Below, one piece after another: positions 42,848 through 52,220 of a stretch of 64,000 bases of DNA (positions within the stretch are counted from its first letter, which is position 1; each line of letters opens with the position of its first letter). The stretch is from Myxococcota bacterium (GTDB lineage Bacteria; Myxococcota_A; UBA9160; SMWR01): NCBI GenBank assembly GCA_022447545.1, contig JAKVBI010000001.1:146486-210485 (forward strand). The letters run 5' to 3'. The notes beneath the pieces are model-generated. The model was not told the origin of the DNA. It did no database searches and was given only the letters and a program-made list of their open reading frames with translations. The position numbers and the translations under genes are program-made.

Positions 42848-44971
42848 TCACCGGGGTACAGCCAGAGCCGATCCATCCTGGGCCCGCCGCCGGTGTTCGC
42901 GCGCACTCAAGGAGCCTTCGATCCGGGTGTAGAGGGCCGCCACCTCCGGATCTTCGGGGTCCTGCTCGTAGAGAAGACGCGCCAGATCGAGGGCCTGTTC
43001 GGTTCGCCCCAGATGGAACAGCCCGTCGATGACGCGCAGCCACGGTCCTCGCAGATCAGGCCGCATCCCCAACACGCGTGAGTCGATCTCGACCTGCCAC
43101 TCGTAGCTGCCAATGCGCCACAGACGTTCACCGAGGATCCGATGCGCGCGCAGTCGCTCGCCAGGATCATCGCTCTGCAAGGCAGCGACCTGAACGGCGT
43201 GGTCGCGCGACAGGAGATCGTTTTCGAAAGCCCAGGTGGGCGCAGCCTCCGTGATGGCCGCGACATCGAGTCCGGTTTGGCGATCGAAAGGCAGGTCTCG
43301 TTCCCGGTAATAGGCCATCACGCGAAACAGATTCAGTTCATTGACCGGCGCGCGACGTAGATAAATGGCGAGATGGTGCGACTGGTAGACTCGGACCCAG
43401 CTGCGCAACTGTCGGATTCCAGCAGCCATTCGAAGGTTCGCATAGCGCTCGCCCGGTTGGTCGACGGCGATGAAGACATCGACGTTTCGGGCATCGAGAA
43501 GCGTTGCCAATTGCCGTGATGCACCGCGACCAGAGGCATTCGCGATGCTCTGGTAGTCGCGATAGACCTCACGGGGGTAGTGGTCCATCCGGCCGTCGAT
43601 GAACGTCTTCAAGCGCGGGGCATGCCAGTAGGCCAGGAAACCTCCCAGGTAATAGGGGTTGAAGATTCGGCCCTCCAGGGCCGTCTCCGAAAGAAACCGG
43701 CGTGCACCGTCGCCGTAGCGGTCCTCGAGGTAAGCGGGTTCGAAATAACCGCCACCCGAAGCCGCGACCTCGTCCGCAAAGGCCTGCAGCCCGTTCCCCC
43801 TGGGAAACGCAACCGCGACACCGACTGACGCCAAGGCCGCCATCCAGCCCAGTCGCCCGAAAGACACTGAGCCGGAGCGGACTTCGCGATCCAACCAGCG
43901 CAGTACATACAGGAGGGGGAAAATACAGAGCCAGTGAAAGCGGATCGTCGTGATCATCGCCACCACCCCCGCGAGGGCCAGAGCAAGATGTTCCGGATCG
44001 ATGTCGACCGCAGGGTCACCCTGGCGGCGGCGCCAGGCGCGGCCCAGGGAAATGGCGATGGCCACACACAGGGCCACGAGGAGTGCGTCGGCCAGTACCC
44101 AGGACGTGAGACTCAGTGCCGGGTTGTCGACCAGAGGAACCAGCGGGTGAAAGACCTGCCAGTCGTCCTCGATGAACCACATGGCAGACTCGCGCGAATA
44201 TTGAAAGAAAGTGATGTGTTGCCAAAAGCCGCGCGGGTTGAGGCCGGTGATCAAGGTGGCAGCGACCAACAGCGAAGCGAGCTCGAGCAGCCTTCGCCTA
44301 CGACCCAAAGCCACCGCAGAGCCGCGCGCCGAACCGTCAGGCAACCCCCATCGCAGCAGCGCCCCCGCGCAGGCGGCCAGGAGCAGCGCCAGACCCACGG
44401 CGAACACCGAGTGTGCGTTGGCCCAAACCACGAACAGTCCAAGAATGGCCAGGGCGGTTCTCCATGACAGCAGGTCCGGGCGAGCGAGCACCAGGCGGTA
44501 AAGCAGCAGGACGAACACGATGCTGAGCAGACCCGGCCTGAGCTGGATGAGCCGATACCAGGACAGCGCGCCGAAGACGGCGGTGGCCAGAGCAGCGGCC
44601 GGGAGACCTGCCGCAGTGCGGCGAAAAGTCGAGAACGCCAGAGCCATGATGACCACGACCGCCGTCCCATGCAGGACCCTCAACGCGTAAAGCCCCAAGT
44701 TACGGTCCAGCCCGTGTAGGGCGACCTGGAAGAGCCATTCGTGGGGAATGGGGGGTCGCGACGAAGTGGTGTGGACGAGTGGGTCCCGGTCGAGGGAGAG
44801 ACCCTCCGTCGCATAGACCTCCCCCATGCGCAGATGCCACCACAGGTCGTCGCTGGCGATGGGGCGGCCAGCGATGTAGACGATCGCTCCCAGCACCGCC
44901 AGGAGCGCCCCGCAGGCTAGAATCGCGGGCGCCGTCGCTCCCCGGGTGTAGGCCTCTGCGCCGGACGCCAT
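42848..44971 (-). CDS. Large polytopic membrane protein, glycosyltransferase-like N-terminal half
   Basis: 707 residues. About ten membrane helices lie in the first 400 residues, opening with ASDDLWWHLRMGEVYATEG and PIPHEWLFQ, the Asp-rich first loop seen in GT-C type glycosyltransferases (PMT/ArnT-like) of bacteria. The second half (about 420-690) is soluble and alpha-helical. It ends in TPR-like helices (DLARLLYEQDPEDPEVAALY), and YHAPRLKTFIDGRMDHYPRE is close to periplasmic parts of related proteins. The lipid-linked donor and acceptor are unknown. No ribosome site is clear at ATG 44971. Confidence 0.72.
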   Translation of the reverse strand: MASGAEAYTRGATAPAILACGALLAVLGAIVYIAGRPIASDDLWWHLRMGEVYATEGLSLDRDPLVHTTSSRPPIPHEWLFQVALHGLDRNLGLYALRVLHGTAVVVIMALAFSTFRRTAAGLPAAALATAVFGALSWYRLIQLRPGLLSIVFVLLLYRLVLARPDLLSWRTALAILGLFVVWANAHSVFAVGLALLLAACAGALLRWGLPDGSARGSAVALGRRRRLLELASLLVAATLITGLNPRGFWQHITFFQYSRESAMWFIEDDWQVFHPLVPLVDNPALSLTSWVLADALLVALCVAIAISLGRAWRRRQGDPAVDIDPEHLALALAGVVAMITTIRFHWLCIFPLLYVLRWLDREVRSGSVSFGRLGWMAALASVGVAVAFPRGNGLQAFADEVAASGGGYFEPAYLEDRYGDGARRFLSETALEGRIFNPYYLGGFLAYWHAPRLKTFIDGRMDHYPREVYRDYQSIANASGRGASRQLATLLDARNVDVFIAVDQPGERYANLRMAAGIRQLRSWVRVYQSHHLAIYLRRAPVNELNLFRVMAYYRERDLPFDRQTGLDVAAITEAAPTWAFENDLLSRDHAVQVAALQSDDPGERLRAHRILGERLWRIGSYEWQVEIDSRVLGMRPDLRGPWLRVIDGLFHLGRTEQALDLARLLYEQDPEDPEVAALYTRIEGSLSAREHRRRAQDGSALAVPR

Positions 44972-45125
44972 GAACGAAGGCTACCATGGGGTGACTGGGG
45001 AACCGACTTCGCGGCGGCCATAGACCTCGATTGGGTTTCATCGCGAGGCGGTTCGGTCGATGAGAGCCCCTGGGGAAGCCAGCCTCGATGGCTCGGCCCC
45101 TGCCGGTCCAGGAGACGACACCCCG

Positions 45126-46136
45126 ATGAACCAAATGATTCGCCGTGCACTGATTGGGGTGGGCCTTGGCGTGCTGCTGTATGCGGCTGGCGCCGTTTAT
45201 CTCGATACCCAGAATGTCAGTGAGGCCCTTTCTGATTACGGGTGGAGCGCTGTCTGGGTGGCTCTGGCGTTGTCGAGCGCCAACTATCTGTTGCGTTTCG
45301 CCAAGTGGGAGCTGTGCCTGGGATGGCTCGGAATCCGAGAACCCGGCGAAGGCAATGCGTCGGATTTGACCCTCGGGCGCTCGGCCCTGATCTTCATCGC
45401 AGGGCTCAGCATGTCGGTCACACCCGGCAAGGTGGGAGAGGTGCTCCGCAGTGTTCTGCTCCGCAGCAGCGATGGGATCTCGGGGTCGCGGACGGCGCCC
45501 ATCGTGGTGGCCGATCGGCTGACGGATCTGGTTGCACTGGTGATTCTGAGCCTGGTGGGAATCGCCCAGTATCGCGACGTTCTTCCCGTGGTTTTCGGTG
45601 TGCTCGTGGTCGTTCTGGCAGCGATCGTAGTGCTGGGATCCCCTCGCCTCCTTCACCCGGTGCTGGGGGCCATTGGACGGCTGGGGCTGTCCAGCGTGAC
45701 CCAACGAGCGGAAAAGCTCGTAGACAGCAGTGCCGTGCTGTTGCGCCTTCGCCCTCTGGCCGTGCTCACGGTCCTGAGCGTGCTCGGCTGGGGGCTCGAG
45801 TGTCTGGGCTACTACGCCATCGTCCGGGGTTTCTCGGAGGCCGAACCCAGTGTTTTGATCTGCTTGTTCCTCTGGTCGGCCACGACGCTGATCGGGGCCG
45901 TCAGTTTCCTACCGGGTGGCCTGGGAGCCACCGAGGGCTCCCTGGCAATTCTCGCGACCCGCCTGGTGCCCGGCGTCAGCGCGCCCCTGGCGGTCGCATC
46001 CACTCTCCTGATCCGGGCCTGTACCCTCTGGTTCGCTGTCGTCATCGGTGGGCTCTCACTTGCTATCTTCTTGCGCAACCCGACGGTCCGGTCCAGGCAG
46101 ACGGGTCCACCGGTACTGGATTCCAACGAGGTGTAA
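45126..46136 (+). CDS. Lysylphosphatidylglycerol synthase transmembrane-type (UPF0104/YbhN) protein
   Basis: 336 residues with about eight membrane helices. The conserved segments NYLLRFAKWELCL, FIAGLSMSVTPGKVGEVLRSVLL and SFLPGGLGATEGSL are the signature of the family, which includes the flippase half of MprF and lipid or glycolipid transport proteins. No cytosolic lysyl-transferase domain is attached. ATG at 45126 precedes the first helix. It is followed after 35 bases by an acyltransferase gene, so a lipid-related pair is likely. Confidence 0.82.
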   Translation: MNQMIRRALIGVGLGVLLYAAGAVYLDTQNVSEALSDYGWSAVWVALALSSANYLLRFAKWELCLGWLGIREPGEGNASDLTLGRSALIFIAGLSMSVTPGKVGEVLRSVLLRSSDGISGSRTAPIVVADRLTDLVALVILSLVGIAQYRDVLPVVFGVLVVVLAAIVVLGSPRLLHPVLGAIGRLGLSSVTQRAEKLVDSSAVLLRLRPLAVLTVLSVLGWGLECLGYYAIVRGFSEAEPSVLICLFLWSATTLIGAVSFLPGGLGATEGSLAILATRLVPGVSAPLAVASTLLIRACTLWFAVVIGGLSLAIFLRNPTVRSRQTGPPVLDSNEV

Positions 46137-46171
46137 AGTTGCAACTTCGTCACACCGAACAAGATCGGTCT

Positions 46172-46768
46172 ATGCCTGAGGAATCAACCGGATACCCCAT
46201 GCCCGTGCGGAGTTGGCTGGCGCACCGCTTTCTCAGCGCCAGCGGCTGGACGCTGGTGGGCAACCACCCGGCATCCCGCCGCTATGTGCTGATCGCCGCG
46301 CCCCATACCTCGAACTGGGATCTGCTGTTCATGTTGGCGCTGGCCTGGTCGGCTGGAATCCGATTGTCGTGGATGGGAAAGCACACCCTGTTTCTAGGAC
46401 CGTGTGGAAGACTCGCGCGGTGGCTCGGTGGGATCCCGGTCCGGCGACACGCTCCCGAGAACGTCGTCGATCAGATGACGCGAGCCTTTGAAGAACAGCC
46501 CGGCCTGGTGCTCGCCATCGCACCCGAGGCCACCCGCTCCTACGGCCCCCATTGGAAGTCGGGCTTCTATCGAATCGCCCTGGCCGCGCAGGTCCCCATC
46601 GTGATGGGTTTCCTCGACTACGGCCACAAGCGTGGTGGATTCGGACCCGAACTCATCCCCACCGGGGACCTCAGGGAAGACATGGAAGAGATCCGGCACT
46701 TCTACGTCGACAAGATTGCTCGCTTCCCGGAAGCCACGAGCGAAATCCGTCTCAAAGAAGAGATGTAG
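46172..46768 (+). CDS. 1-acyl-sn-glycerol-3-phosphate acyltransferase family protein
   Basis: 198 residues. AAPHTSNWDLLF carries the HX4D catalytic motif (His-Thr-Ser-Asn-Trp-Asp), and APEATRSYGPHWKSGFYRIA matches the EGTRS-like motif III (Glu-Ala-Thr-Arg-Ser) and the following block. It is the short PlsC-type acyltransferase form with no clear membrane anchor at the N-terminus. The probable role is acylation of a lysolipid. The start is ATG at 46172, or ATG at 46199 nearer to the conserved region. Downstream of the UPF0104 gene. Confidence 0.8.
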   Translation: MPEESTGYPMPVRSWLAHRFLSASGWTLVGNHPASRRYVLIAAPHTSNWDLLFMLALAWSAGIRLSWMGKHTLFLGPCGRLARWLGGIPVRRHAPENVVDQMTRAFEEQPGLVLAIAPEATRSYGPHWKSGFYRIALAAQVPIVMGFLDYGHKRGGFGPELIPTGDLREDMEEIRHFYVDKIARFPEATSEIRLKEEM

Positions 46769-46810
46769 TCGCTGGCCGCGAAATTTCCGTGGGACAGCGC
46801 ACGACCGGAG

Positions 46811-47290
46811 CTATTCGGACCCCAGGAACAGACCGCAGCTGGGGCATTCGTCAGACTTTCCCGCGAGCACTTCTCCACAGGCCGGGCAGGCCTCGCCGTC
46901 CTCCGACTCCGTTGCGCGGGGATCGTAGCCTTCGGGTAGATCGGGCATCTGAATCTTCATGTGCTCCGCATCGATGGCGCTGGCAGCAGCCGCGTCCTCT
47001 GTACGCACGAAGATCCCCCACGGTGCTTCCCGCGCGCGCGAGGTATCGCCCGAGGCCTCCACGCGATGGGGGATCCCGGCTTCCTCCATCCGCTCGGCGA
47101 GGGCCAGGATCCAGCTCGACGCCGCCGCACGCACACACACCAACTCCGAAACGTCAGGGAGCTGCGGAACCGACTCGGCTCCGACCTGCTCCCCCTCGAG
47201 AATCAGCGGAATCTCGCAGTTCGTACACTGGGTGGCTCGGTGGAGATACTCATCCCCACAGCGAGGACAGATCTTGGGAGGCAGCGGCAT
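46811..47290 (-). CDS. Double zinc-ribbon protein with a DUF2007-like middle
   Basis: 159 residues. The N-terminus has KICPRCGDEYLHRATQCTNC and the C-terminus has CPACGEVLAGKSDECPSC, two four-Cys zinc ribbons with matching spacing. Between them (about 40-110) is an alpha/beta segment with AAASSWILALAERMEEAGIPH and WGIFVRTEDAAAAS, like the DUF2007 putative signal-transducing domain. ATG at 47290 has AGGAG seven bases upstream. The function is unknown; the ribbons may bind protein or nucleic acid. Confidence 0.72.
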   Translation of the reverse strand: MPLPPKICPRCGDEYLHRATQCTNCEIPLILEGEQVGAESVPQLPDVSELVCVRAAASSWILALAERMEEAGIPHRVEASGDTSRAREAPWGIFVRTEDAAAASAIDAEHMKIQMPDLPEGYDPRATESEDGEACPACGEVLAGKSDECPSCGLFLGSE

Positions 47291-47448
47291 ACCAGGCTCC
47301 TGACCGGGGAGCATAGGGGCCACTGGACGAGCGCGCCGCTTGACCCGGGACCGTGGCCTGGGCGAGGCTCTCGACATCCATTCGGCGCGAGACGAGGAGA
47401 GTTCGTGAGAACCCAACCCATTGCCCTGGCGCGGCGCCACTAGAGAGC

Positions 47449-48396
47449 ATGCGCGCACTGTTCCTCGAGGGAAAGCGGGCCGAGATCCTCGACGTTCCCG
47501 GGCCCGAGCCCCAACCCGAGATGGCCATCGTCCGTGTAGAACTCGCGGGAATCTGTAACACCGATCTCGAACTCGTGAAGGGCTACATGGGTTTTCGAGG
47601 CATCCTCGGTCACGAATTCGTCGGGGTCGTCGAGGACGGTCCCGAACCATGGCGCGGCGTGCGGGTAGTCGGCGAAATCAACTTCGCGTGCGGTCGCTGC
47701 GAATACTGCGCACGCGGACTGGGGCGCCACTGCCCACAGCGACGCGTGATGGGCATCCAGAACGCCGATGGAAGCTTCGCCGAATGGGTGAGCGTCCCAC
47801 TCCAGAATCTGCACGCGATACCCGACACCCTCTCCAACGAGGCAGCAGTCTTCGTCGAGCCGCTCGCTGCCGCCTTCGAAATCCTGGAGCAGGTGGATGT
47901 CGCACCGGGGCTCGATTGCGTGGTGCTGGGGGATGGCAAACTCGGGCTGCTCGTCGCCCAGGTCCTCCAAGTCGCAGGCGCACGGGTTCTGGCCGTGGGC
48001 CGCCATCCCGAAAAGCTGGCCATTCTGTCTGGACGCGGGCTTGAAACCCGACTGGCTTCGGACTGGAGTCCGGAGCCCACTTCCCTGGTGGTCGAAGCGA
48101 CGGGCAGTGCGGAGGGCTTCGAACTCGCCGTCCAGGCGACACGTCCAAGAGGAACCCTGGTGCTCAAGAGCACCGTGGCCGGACACGCGGAGGTCGACCT
48201 GGCCCCTCTGGTCATCCACGAGATCCAGGTGGTGGGATCGCGCTGTGGCCCATTCGCCCCCGCCCTGGAAGCCCTGGCCCGGAACCATGTGGACGTACAG
48301 CCGCTGATCTTCGACCGGGTCGGTCTGAAACAGGCCGATCAGGGCCTGAGCCTGGCCACCCAACCGGGGGCCCTCAAGGTGTTGATCGAACCCTGA
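47449..48396 (+). CDS. Zinc-dependent medium-chain dehydrogenase (MDR family)
   Basis: 315 residues. The catalytic-zinc region is CNTDLELVKGYMGFRGILGHEFVG, in two halves, and the structural-zinc loop is CGRCEYCARGLGRHC, with four Cys. The NAD site is LGDGKLGLLVAQV. It is about 30 residues shorter than sorbitol or threonine dehydrogenases but keeps all blocks. The substrate is an unidentified alcohol or polyol. ATG at 47449 follows GAGAG. Stands alone. Confidence 0.82.
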   Translation: MRALFLEGKRAEILDVPGPEPQPEMAIVRVELAGICNTDLELVKGYMGFRGILGHEFVGVVEDGPEPWRGVRVVGEINFACGRCEYCARGLGRHCPQRRVMGIQNADGSFAEWVSVPLQNLHAIPDTLSNEAAVFVEPLAAAFEILEQVDVAPGLDCVVLGDGKLGLLVAQVLQVAGARVLAVGRHPEKLAILSGRGLETRLASDWSPEPTSLVVEATGSAEGFELAVQATRPRGTLVLKSTVAGHAEVDLAPLVIHEIQVVGSRCGPFAPALEALARNHVDVQPLIFDRVGLKQADQGLSLATQPGALKVLIEP

Positions 48397-48407
48397 TCCG
48401 ACCTCGA

Positions 48408-48803
48408 CTAGCGGTAGCGCCCCGCACTTTCGATCACCTCGATCCGATACCCGTCGGGATCGTCCAAGAAGAAGATGCGCGCGAGACGAGCGCCGGCATG
48501 GTCCATCTCGACGATCTTTCCGACCGAGCACCCCGCGCCGGCAAGGCGGGCATGCTCGGCATCGAGGTCCTCCACGCCAACCGCCAGATGACCGTAACCG
48601 CTGCCGTGGACATACGGCTCGGTCTGGTCCCGGTTCCACGTCAACTCCACCTCGAAATCATTCTCTGCATTTCGCAGATACGCCAGGGTGAAGTCTTCGA
48701 AGTCGAAACGGTCCACGAGTTCCAAACCCAGGGTTTTACGGTAGAAGGCAATGGAACGGTCGAGATCGAAAACCCGGATCATGGTGTGCAGAGTCTTTGC
48801 CAT
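48408..48803 (-). CDS. gloA: Lactoylglutathione lyase (glyoxalase I)
   Basis: Isomerises the methylglyoxal-glutathione adduct to S-lactoylglutathione. The 131 residues are the usual length for the bacterial form. All four metal ligands appear in order: His6 in LHTMIRV, Glu in FEVELTWN, His in YGHLAVGV and Glu in YRIEVIE. DLDRSIAFYRKTLGL is the family opening. ATG at 48803 has GGAGG six bases upstream; an in-frame start at 48863 would add 20 residues. Convergent with the MDR gene. Confidence 0.92.
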   Translation of the reverse strand: MAKTLHTMIRVFDLDRSIAFYRKTLGLELVDRFDFEDFTLAYLRNAENDFEVELTWNRDQTEPYVHGSGYGHLAVGVEDLDAEHARLAGAGCSVGKIVEMDHAGARLARIFFLDDPDGYRIEVIESAGRYR

Positions 48804-49018
48804 GGACAGCCTCCAGCACTCGAGTTCGCGCGGAACTCTGGCACGTGGTCGAGTGGGAGTCAATCAAGCAGCGGCGCGATGCACGCACATGCGAGCTTCC
48901 ATTGGTTCTGGCAACAACCGGTCGATCGCCACCACACGTTTTTGGCCGAGCTTGACACTCCGAGCCCACGCGTAGGACCCTTGGCACAGCGCCCCTCCGA
49001 AATCATCGGGAGAACACC

Positions 49019-49804
49019 GTGAGTCTATTTTCGAGCAACACCTTCCACGGCCAGGTCGTCCTGGTGACGGGAGGCGGGACGGGGATCGGCAAGCAAATCG
49101 CGCGCTCCTTCGGCCGTTGTGGTGCATCCCTTGCCATCTGCAGTCGCCGCCTGGAGGTCATCGAAGCCACTGCCGCGGAATTCGAGGGCGAGGGCCTGAG
49201 TTGCCTCGCGGTCCCCTGCGACGTGCGCAAGCCCGACGAGGTCGAACACGTTCTTCGATGCGTGATCGAGCGCTACGGCCGTCTCGATGTCGTGATCAAC
49301 AACGCGGCGGGCAACTTTCCCGCTCCCATGAGCGGCATCACCTACAACGGTTTCAAGGCCGTGGTGGACATCGACCTGCTCGGAACCTACAACGTCAGCA
49401 AAGCAGCCTTCGAGACCTGGCTCGGCGAACACGGCGGAAACATCGTCAACATCACTGCACCCTTCCAGAACGTCGGTCCCACCCTTCAGGCCCACGTCGC
49501 ATCCGCAAAAGCGGGCGTCGACTCTCTCACCCGCACCTGCGCGGTCGAATGGGGCCCTCGTGGAATTCGCGTCAACGCCGTCGCACCCGGCGCCATCGCC
49601 GACACCGAGGGACTCTCGCGCTTCGAGAACGCAACCGAGGGTGGTTCGAGTGGTCGCTGCCCCCTGGGTCGTGTGGGGACCGCGCAGGACATTGCGGACA
49701 CTGTGCTCTTCCTGGCCAGCGAAGCGTCGACCTACGTCACCGGTCAGATCATTTGCGTCGATGGCGGCTCATCGGTGGACTCCATGAAGATTCGCCTGGA
49801 CTGA
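49019..49804 (+). CDS. SDR family oxidoreductase, peroxisomal 2,4-dienoyl-CoA reductase (DECR2) type
   Basis: Reduces double bonds in dienoyl-CoAs during beta-oxidation in its eukaryotic relatives. The 261 residues have TGGGTGIGKQIA (NADP-type Gly motif), NNAAGNF and the C-terminal VTGQIICVDGG. The classical Tyr of YxxxK is Val here (HVASAKAGV); DECR enzymes also lack Tyr at this place, and the following VDSLTRTCAVEWGPRGIRVN is close to DECR2. GTG at 49019 has GGGAG upstream. No beta-oxidation partners are adjacent. Confidence 0.85.
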   Translation: MSLFSSNTFHGQVVLVTGGGTGIGKQIARSFGRCGASLAICSRRLEVIEATAAEFEGEGLSCLAVPCDVRKPDEVEHVLRCVIERYGRLDVVINNAAGNFPAPMSGITYNGFKAVVDIDLLGTYNVSKAAFETWLGEHGGNIVNITAPFQNVGPTLQAHVASAKAGVDSLTRTCAVEWGPRGIRVNAVAPGAIADTEGLSRFENATEGGSSGRCPLGRVGTAQDIADTVLFLASEASTYVTGQIICVDGGSSVDSMKIRLD

Positions 49805-49819
49805 AGAACACCAATCCAG

Positions 49820-51337
49820 TCAGTCTTCAATCCGGTCTTCCATGACCCGCGCGAGACGCTTGGCATCGCGCCGCAAATGGATGCTGCGACCTCCGTGAAC
49901 CATCACCAGTCCTGGCTTCGCTCCCTTGGGCTTCCGGACGTTTCGGATGGGAACCACATGAACATCCGCACGGCTGTCCTTCTTCGCCTTGGAGAAATGC
50001 ACCGCCAACTCACAGGCGTCCAGAATCGCTTCGGAAGGCGGATCACTGCGCCCGCCGGTGCGAAGCACGACGTGGCTTCCGGGTGCGCCGTCGAGATGAA
50101 AAAAGAGATCCTTGCCGCGCGCGAGACGCGTGGAGAGGAAATCGTTGGCGGCATCGCTACGCCCCACCCAAATCTCCATATCGCCTGCCGTTCGATAGCG
50201 CCTGGGTACCAGGCGAGACGGCACCGTCAGGCCTCCGAGCTTGCGATCAGGTGCCGGCCCACCCGACTTACCTCGGCGCGCTGAAGGAGACGAAGTGAAT
50301 TTCTGGAGACAACGCGCGACCAGCGGTCGTTGAGAAAATTCCTCCCAGTCACTTTCGGAACCGCCGTCGCCACGGGCAAGCTCCTCGCAAGCTTGCAACT
50401 CCGTTCGGACGGCCTCCAAGTCGCCCTTCACTGCGTCCTCCTGGGCCCCCCCACGAGTCAAGGTGCGCAAGGCCTTGCGATAGCGCTTGAACATGGAGTT
50501 CAGATTCTCGGATGCCGAAAGACTGGGATCGAGTTCGATCACCACCTCTTCGCCGGTTTCGTGATCCCGCGCGACCATCTGGCGAGCGCCAGGCTCGACG
50601 TGCGACATCACCCCCTTGAGGAGCTCCCCATGGCGTTCGAGGACGAGTGCCGCACGGGCTGAGCCGAGATCCCGGTTCAGCTTGTCGAGCTTGCGCTCCA
50701 GCTGCTTGCGCTGCTTGGCGAGAACCTGCTCGACACGTCGCTGTAGCGCAGACTGGTCTGCTTGCTGCTCGTCTTTCGAGTAGTGGGTCTCGACGGCACG
50801 AAGAAACTCATCGTCGTCCGTTTCCTCGAAACGATCGGTTCCCGCACTGGGCGGCTTGCTCAGAGGAGATCTCCAGGGCTGTCCCAGACCGAGTTCTGCG
50901 CGGGTCTCCGCCAGCGGGCGCAAGCACGCGACCAGATTGCGCTCGCGAAGAATGTAGAGATTGCTCTTGGGGCCCAGCAGCGAGAGGACGATCTCGACCT
51001 CTGCATCACTCGAGACGACACGCACGGCGAGCTGTCGATCCGAGTGCAGAATTCGAACATCGCGAATACGGCCGCCGACTGCGTGAGCACGAAGATATTG
51101 GAGAAGGGCCGGGGGCTTGGGAAGTCCCTGCGGAGGACGTTCGATCTGCGACACTCTCGCCGTGCCGGGGCGCACGCACAACAACCAGTGGCGCCGCAAT
51201 CCCGCACCTGACTCTCCACCATAGGTGGTGAGTACGATGCTCGTTGCATCGGGCTGGATGACGGCCTGCAATCGCTGCCCCGCCAGCATCTGATCGAGCC
51301 ACTGAGCGGCTCGGGTCAGCTCGGCCAGGCTCAGCAT
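49820..51337 (-). CDS. rqcH: NFACT family ribosome quality-control factor (RqcH-like)
   Basis: 505 residues with the NFACT-N domain at the start (LSLAELTRAAQWLDQMLAG), a long coiled coil (about 210-290, RRVEQVLAKQRKQLERKL), an Asp/Leu helical segment and the NFACT-R RNA-binding domain (about 385-490, EIWVGRSDAANDFLS, FFHLDGAPGSHVVLR). The Asp100-Arg101 pair in HSDRQLAV matches the D97/R98 pair RqcH needs for Ala-tail synthesis in Bacillus. ATG at 51337 is seven bases after the mutM stop, so they are co-transcribed. Confidence 0.87.
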   Translation of the reverse strand: MLSLAELTRAAQWLDQMLAGQRLQAVIQPDATSIVLTTYGGESGAGLRRHWLLCVRPGTARVSQIERPPQGLPKPPALLQYLRAHAVGGRIRDVRILHSDRQLAVRVVSSDAEVEIVLSLLGPKSNLYILRERNLVACLRPLAETRAELGLGQPWRSPLSKPPSAGTDRFEETDDDEFLRAVETHYSKDEQQADQSALQRRVEQVLAKQRKQLERKLDKLNRDLGSARAALVLERHGELLKGVMSHVEPGARQMVARDHETGEEVVIELDPSLSASENLNSMFKRYRKALRTLTRGGAQEDAVKGDLEAVRTELQACEELARGDGGSESDWEEFSQRPLVARCLQKFTSSPSARRGKSGGPAPDRKLGGLTVPSRLVPRRYRTAGDMEIWVGRSDAANDFLSTRLARGKDLFFHLDGAPGSHVVLRTGGRSDPPSEAILDACELAVHFSKAKKDSRADVHVVPIRNVRKPKGAKPGLVMVHGGRSIHLRRDAKRLARVMEDRIED

Positions 51338-51344
51338 GAGGCAT

Positions 51345-52220
51345 TCATCGCTGGCAGGTCCGGCAGAAGTGGGTTCCGCGCTGGCCGATGACGATCTTTC
51401 GGATCGGTGTGCCGCAGACCCGGCAGGGCTCGCCGGATCTCGCATAGACGCGTCGCTCGTCCTGGTAGCTGCCGTCCTGACCATCGGGCGCCACGTAGTC
51501 GCTAATGCTCGACCCCCCCGTCTCGATGGACCGACCGAGCACTCGACACAACCCATCAGCGATGCGCGCGCACTCGCGACGCGTCACACGTGAGGCACGT
51601 CGAGCTGGCCGGACTCCCGCCAGGAACAGCGATTCATCGGCGTAGATGTTACCCACGCCTGCGAGAATCGACTGGTCGAGGAGCAGCGATTTGATGGGAA
51701 CGATCCGCTTACGCGTCGCGGAGAAGAGAAGCTCCGGCGTGACCGCGAGTGCATCCACACCGAGTTTCTCGAGACGAGGGTGGTTCTGTCCGGCGGGCAC
51801 GAACAACACCTTTCCAAATTTTCTGACGTCGCGCAGGTAGATGTCGGGGCCATCCCCATCGAAGACAAAATGGAGATGGGTGTGGTCATCGGGCTGAAAG
51901 TCGGCCTGTTCATCCGGTGCGAGAGAGGCTCTGGCCGTAGCGGAGAGCAACCGAACGCTGGCTGCACCCGCAGCGAAGAGTTGACCCGTCATGCCGAGAT
52001 GGATGACAAGCCGACCATCGCCCTCGAGCACCGCGATGAGATACTTGCCCAGGCGATCGAGGTGTTGGACGCGCTGCCCCTCCACACAACCACGAAGGCG
52101 TTTCGGTGGCGTCAGGAAGAAGTAGCTGTCTGCCGTGGTATGCAGGCTCGAGATGCGCCGACCCACCAGATAGGGGGCGATTCGACGGCGGGTCACCTCG
52201 ACTTCAGGTAGCTCGGGCAC
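51345..52220 (-). CDS. mutM: Formamidopyrimidine-DNA glycosylase (MutM/Fpg)
   Basis: Removes 8-oxoguanine and formamidopyrimidines. GTG at 52220 gives the mature N-terminus PELPEVEV, with Pro1 the catalytic nucleophile and Glu2 the acid; upstream in-frame starts would destroy that terminus. The 291 residues include the DNA-binding GVGNIYADESLFLAG helix-two-turn-helix and a C-terminal zinc finger (CRVCGTPIRK, THFCRTCQR). The start overlaps the 3' end of the glycosyltransferase gene by 17 bases. Confidence 0.95.
   Translation of the reverse strand: MPELPEVEVTRRRIAPYLVGRRISSLHTTADSYFFLTPPKRLRGCVEGQRVQHLDRLGKYLIAVLEGDGRLVIHLGMTGQLFAAGAASVRLLSATARASLAPDEQADFQPDDHTHLHFVFDGDGPDIYLRDVRKFGKVLFVPAGQNHPRLEKLGVDALAVTPELLFSATRKRIVPIKSLLLDQSILAGVGNIYADESLFLAGVRPARRASRVTRRECARIADGLCRVLGRSIETGGSSISDYVAPDGQDGSYQDERRVYARSGEPCRVCGTPIRKIVIGQRGTHFCRTCQR

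Noticed and set aside
47449-48396. Assignment of the MDR gene as threonine or sorbitol dehydrogenase
   Set aside because: The motifs fit the whole family and nothing in the neighbourhood selects a substrate.
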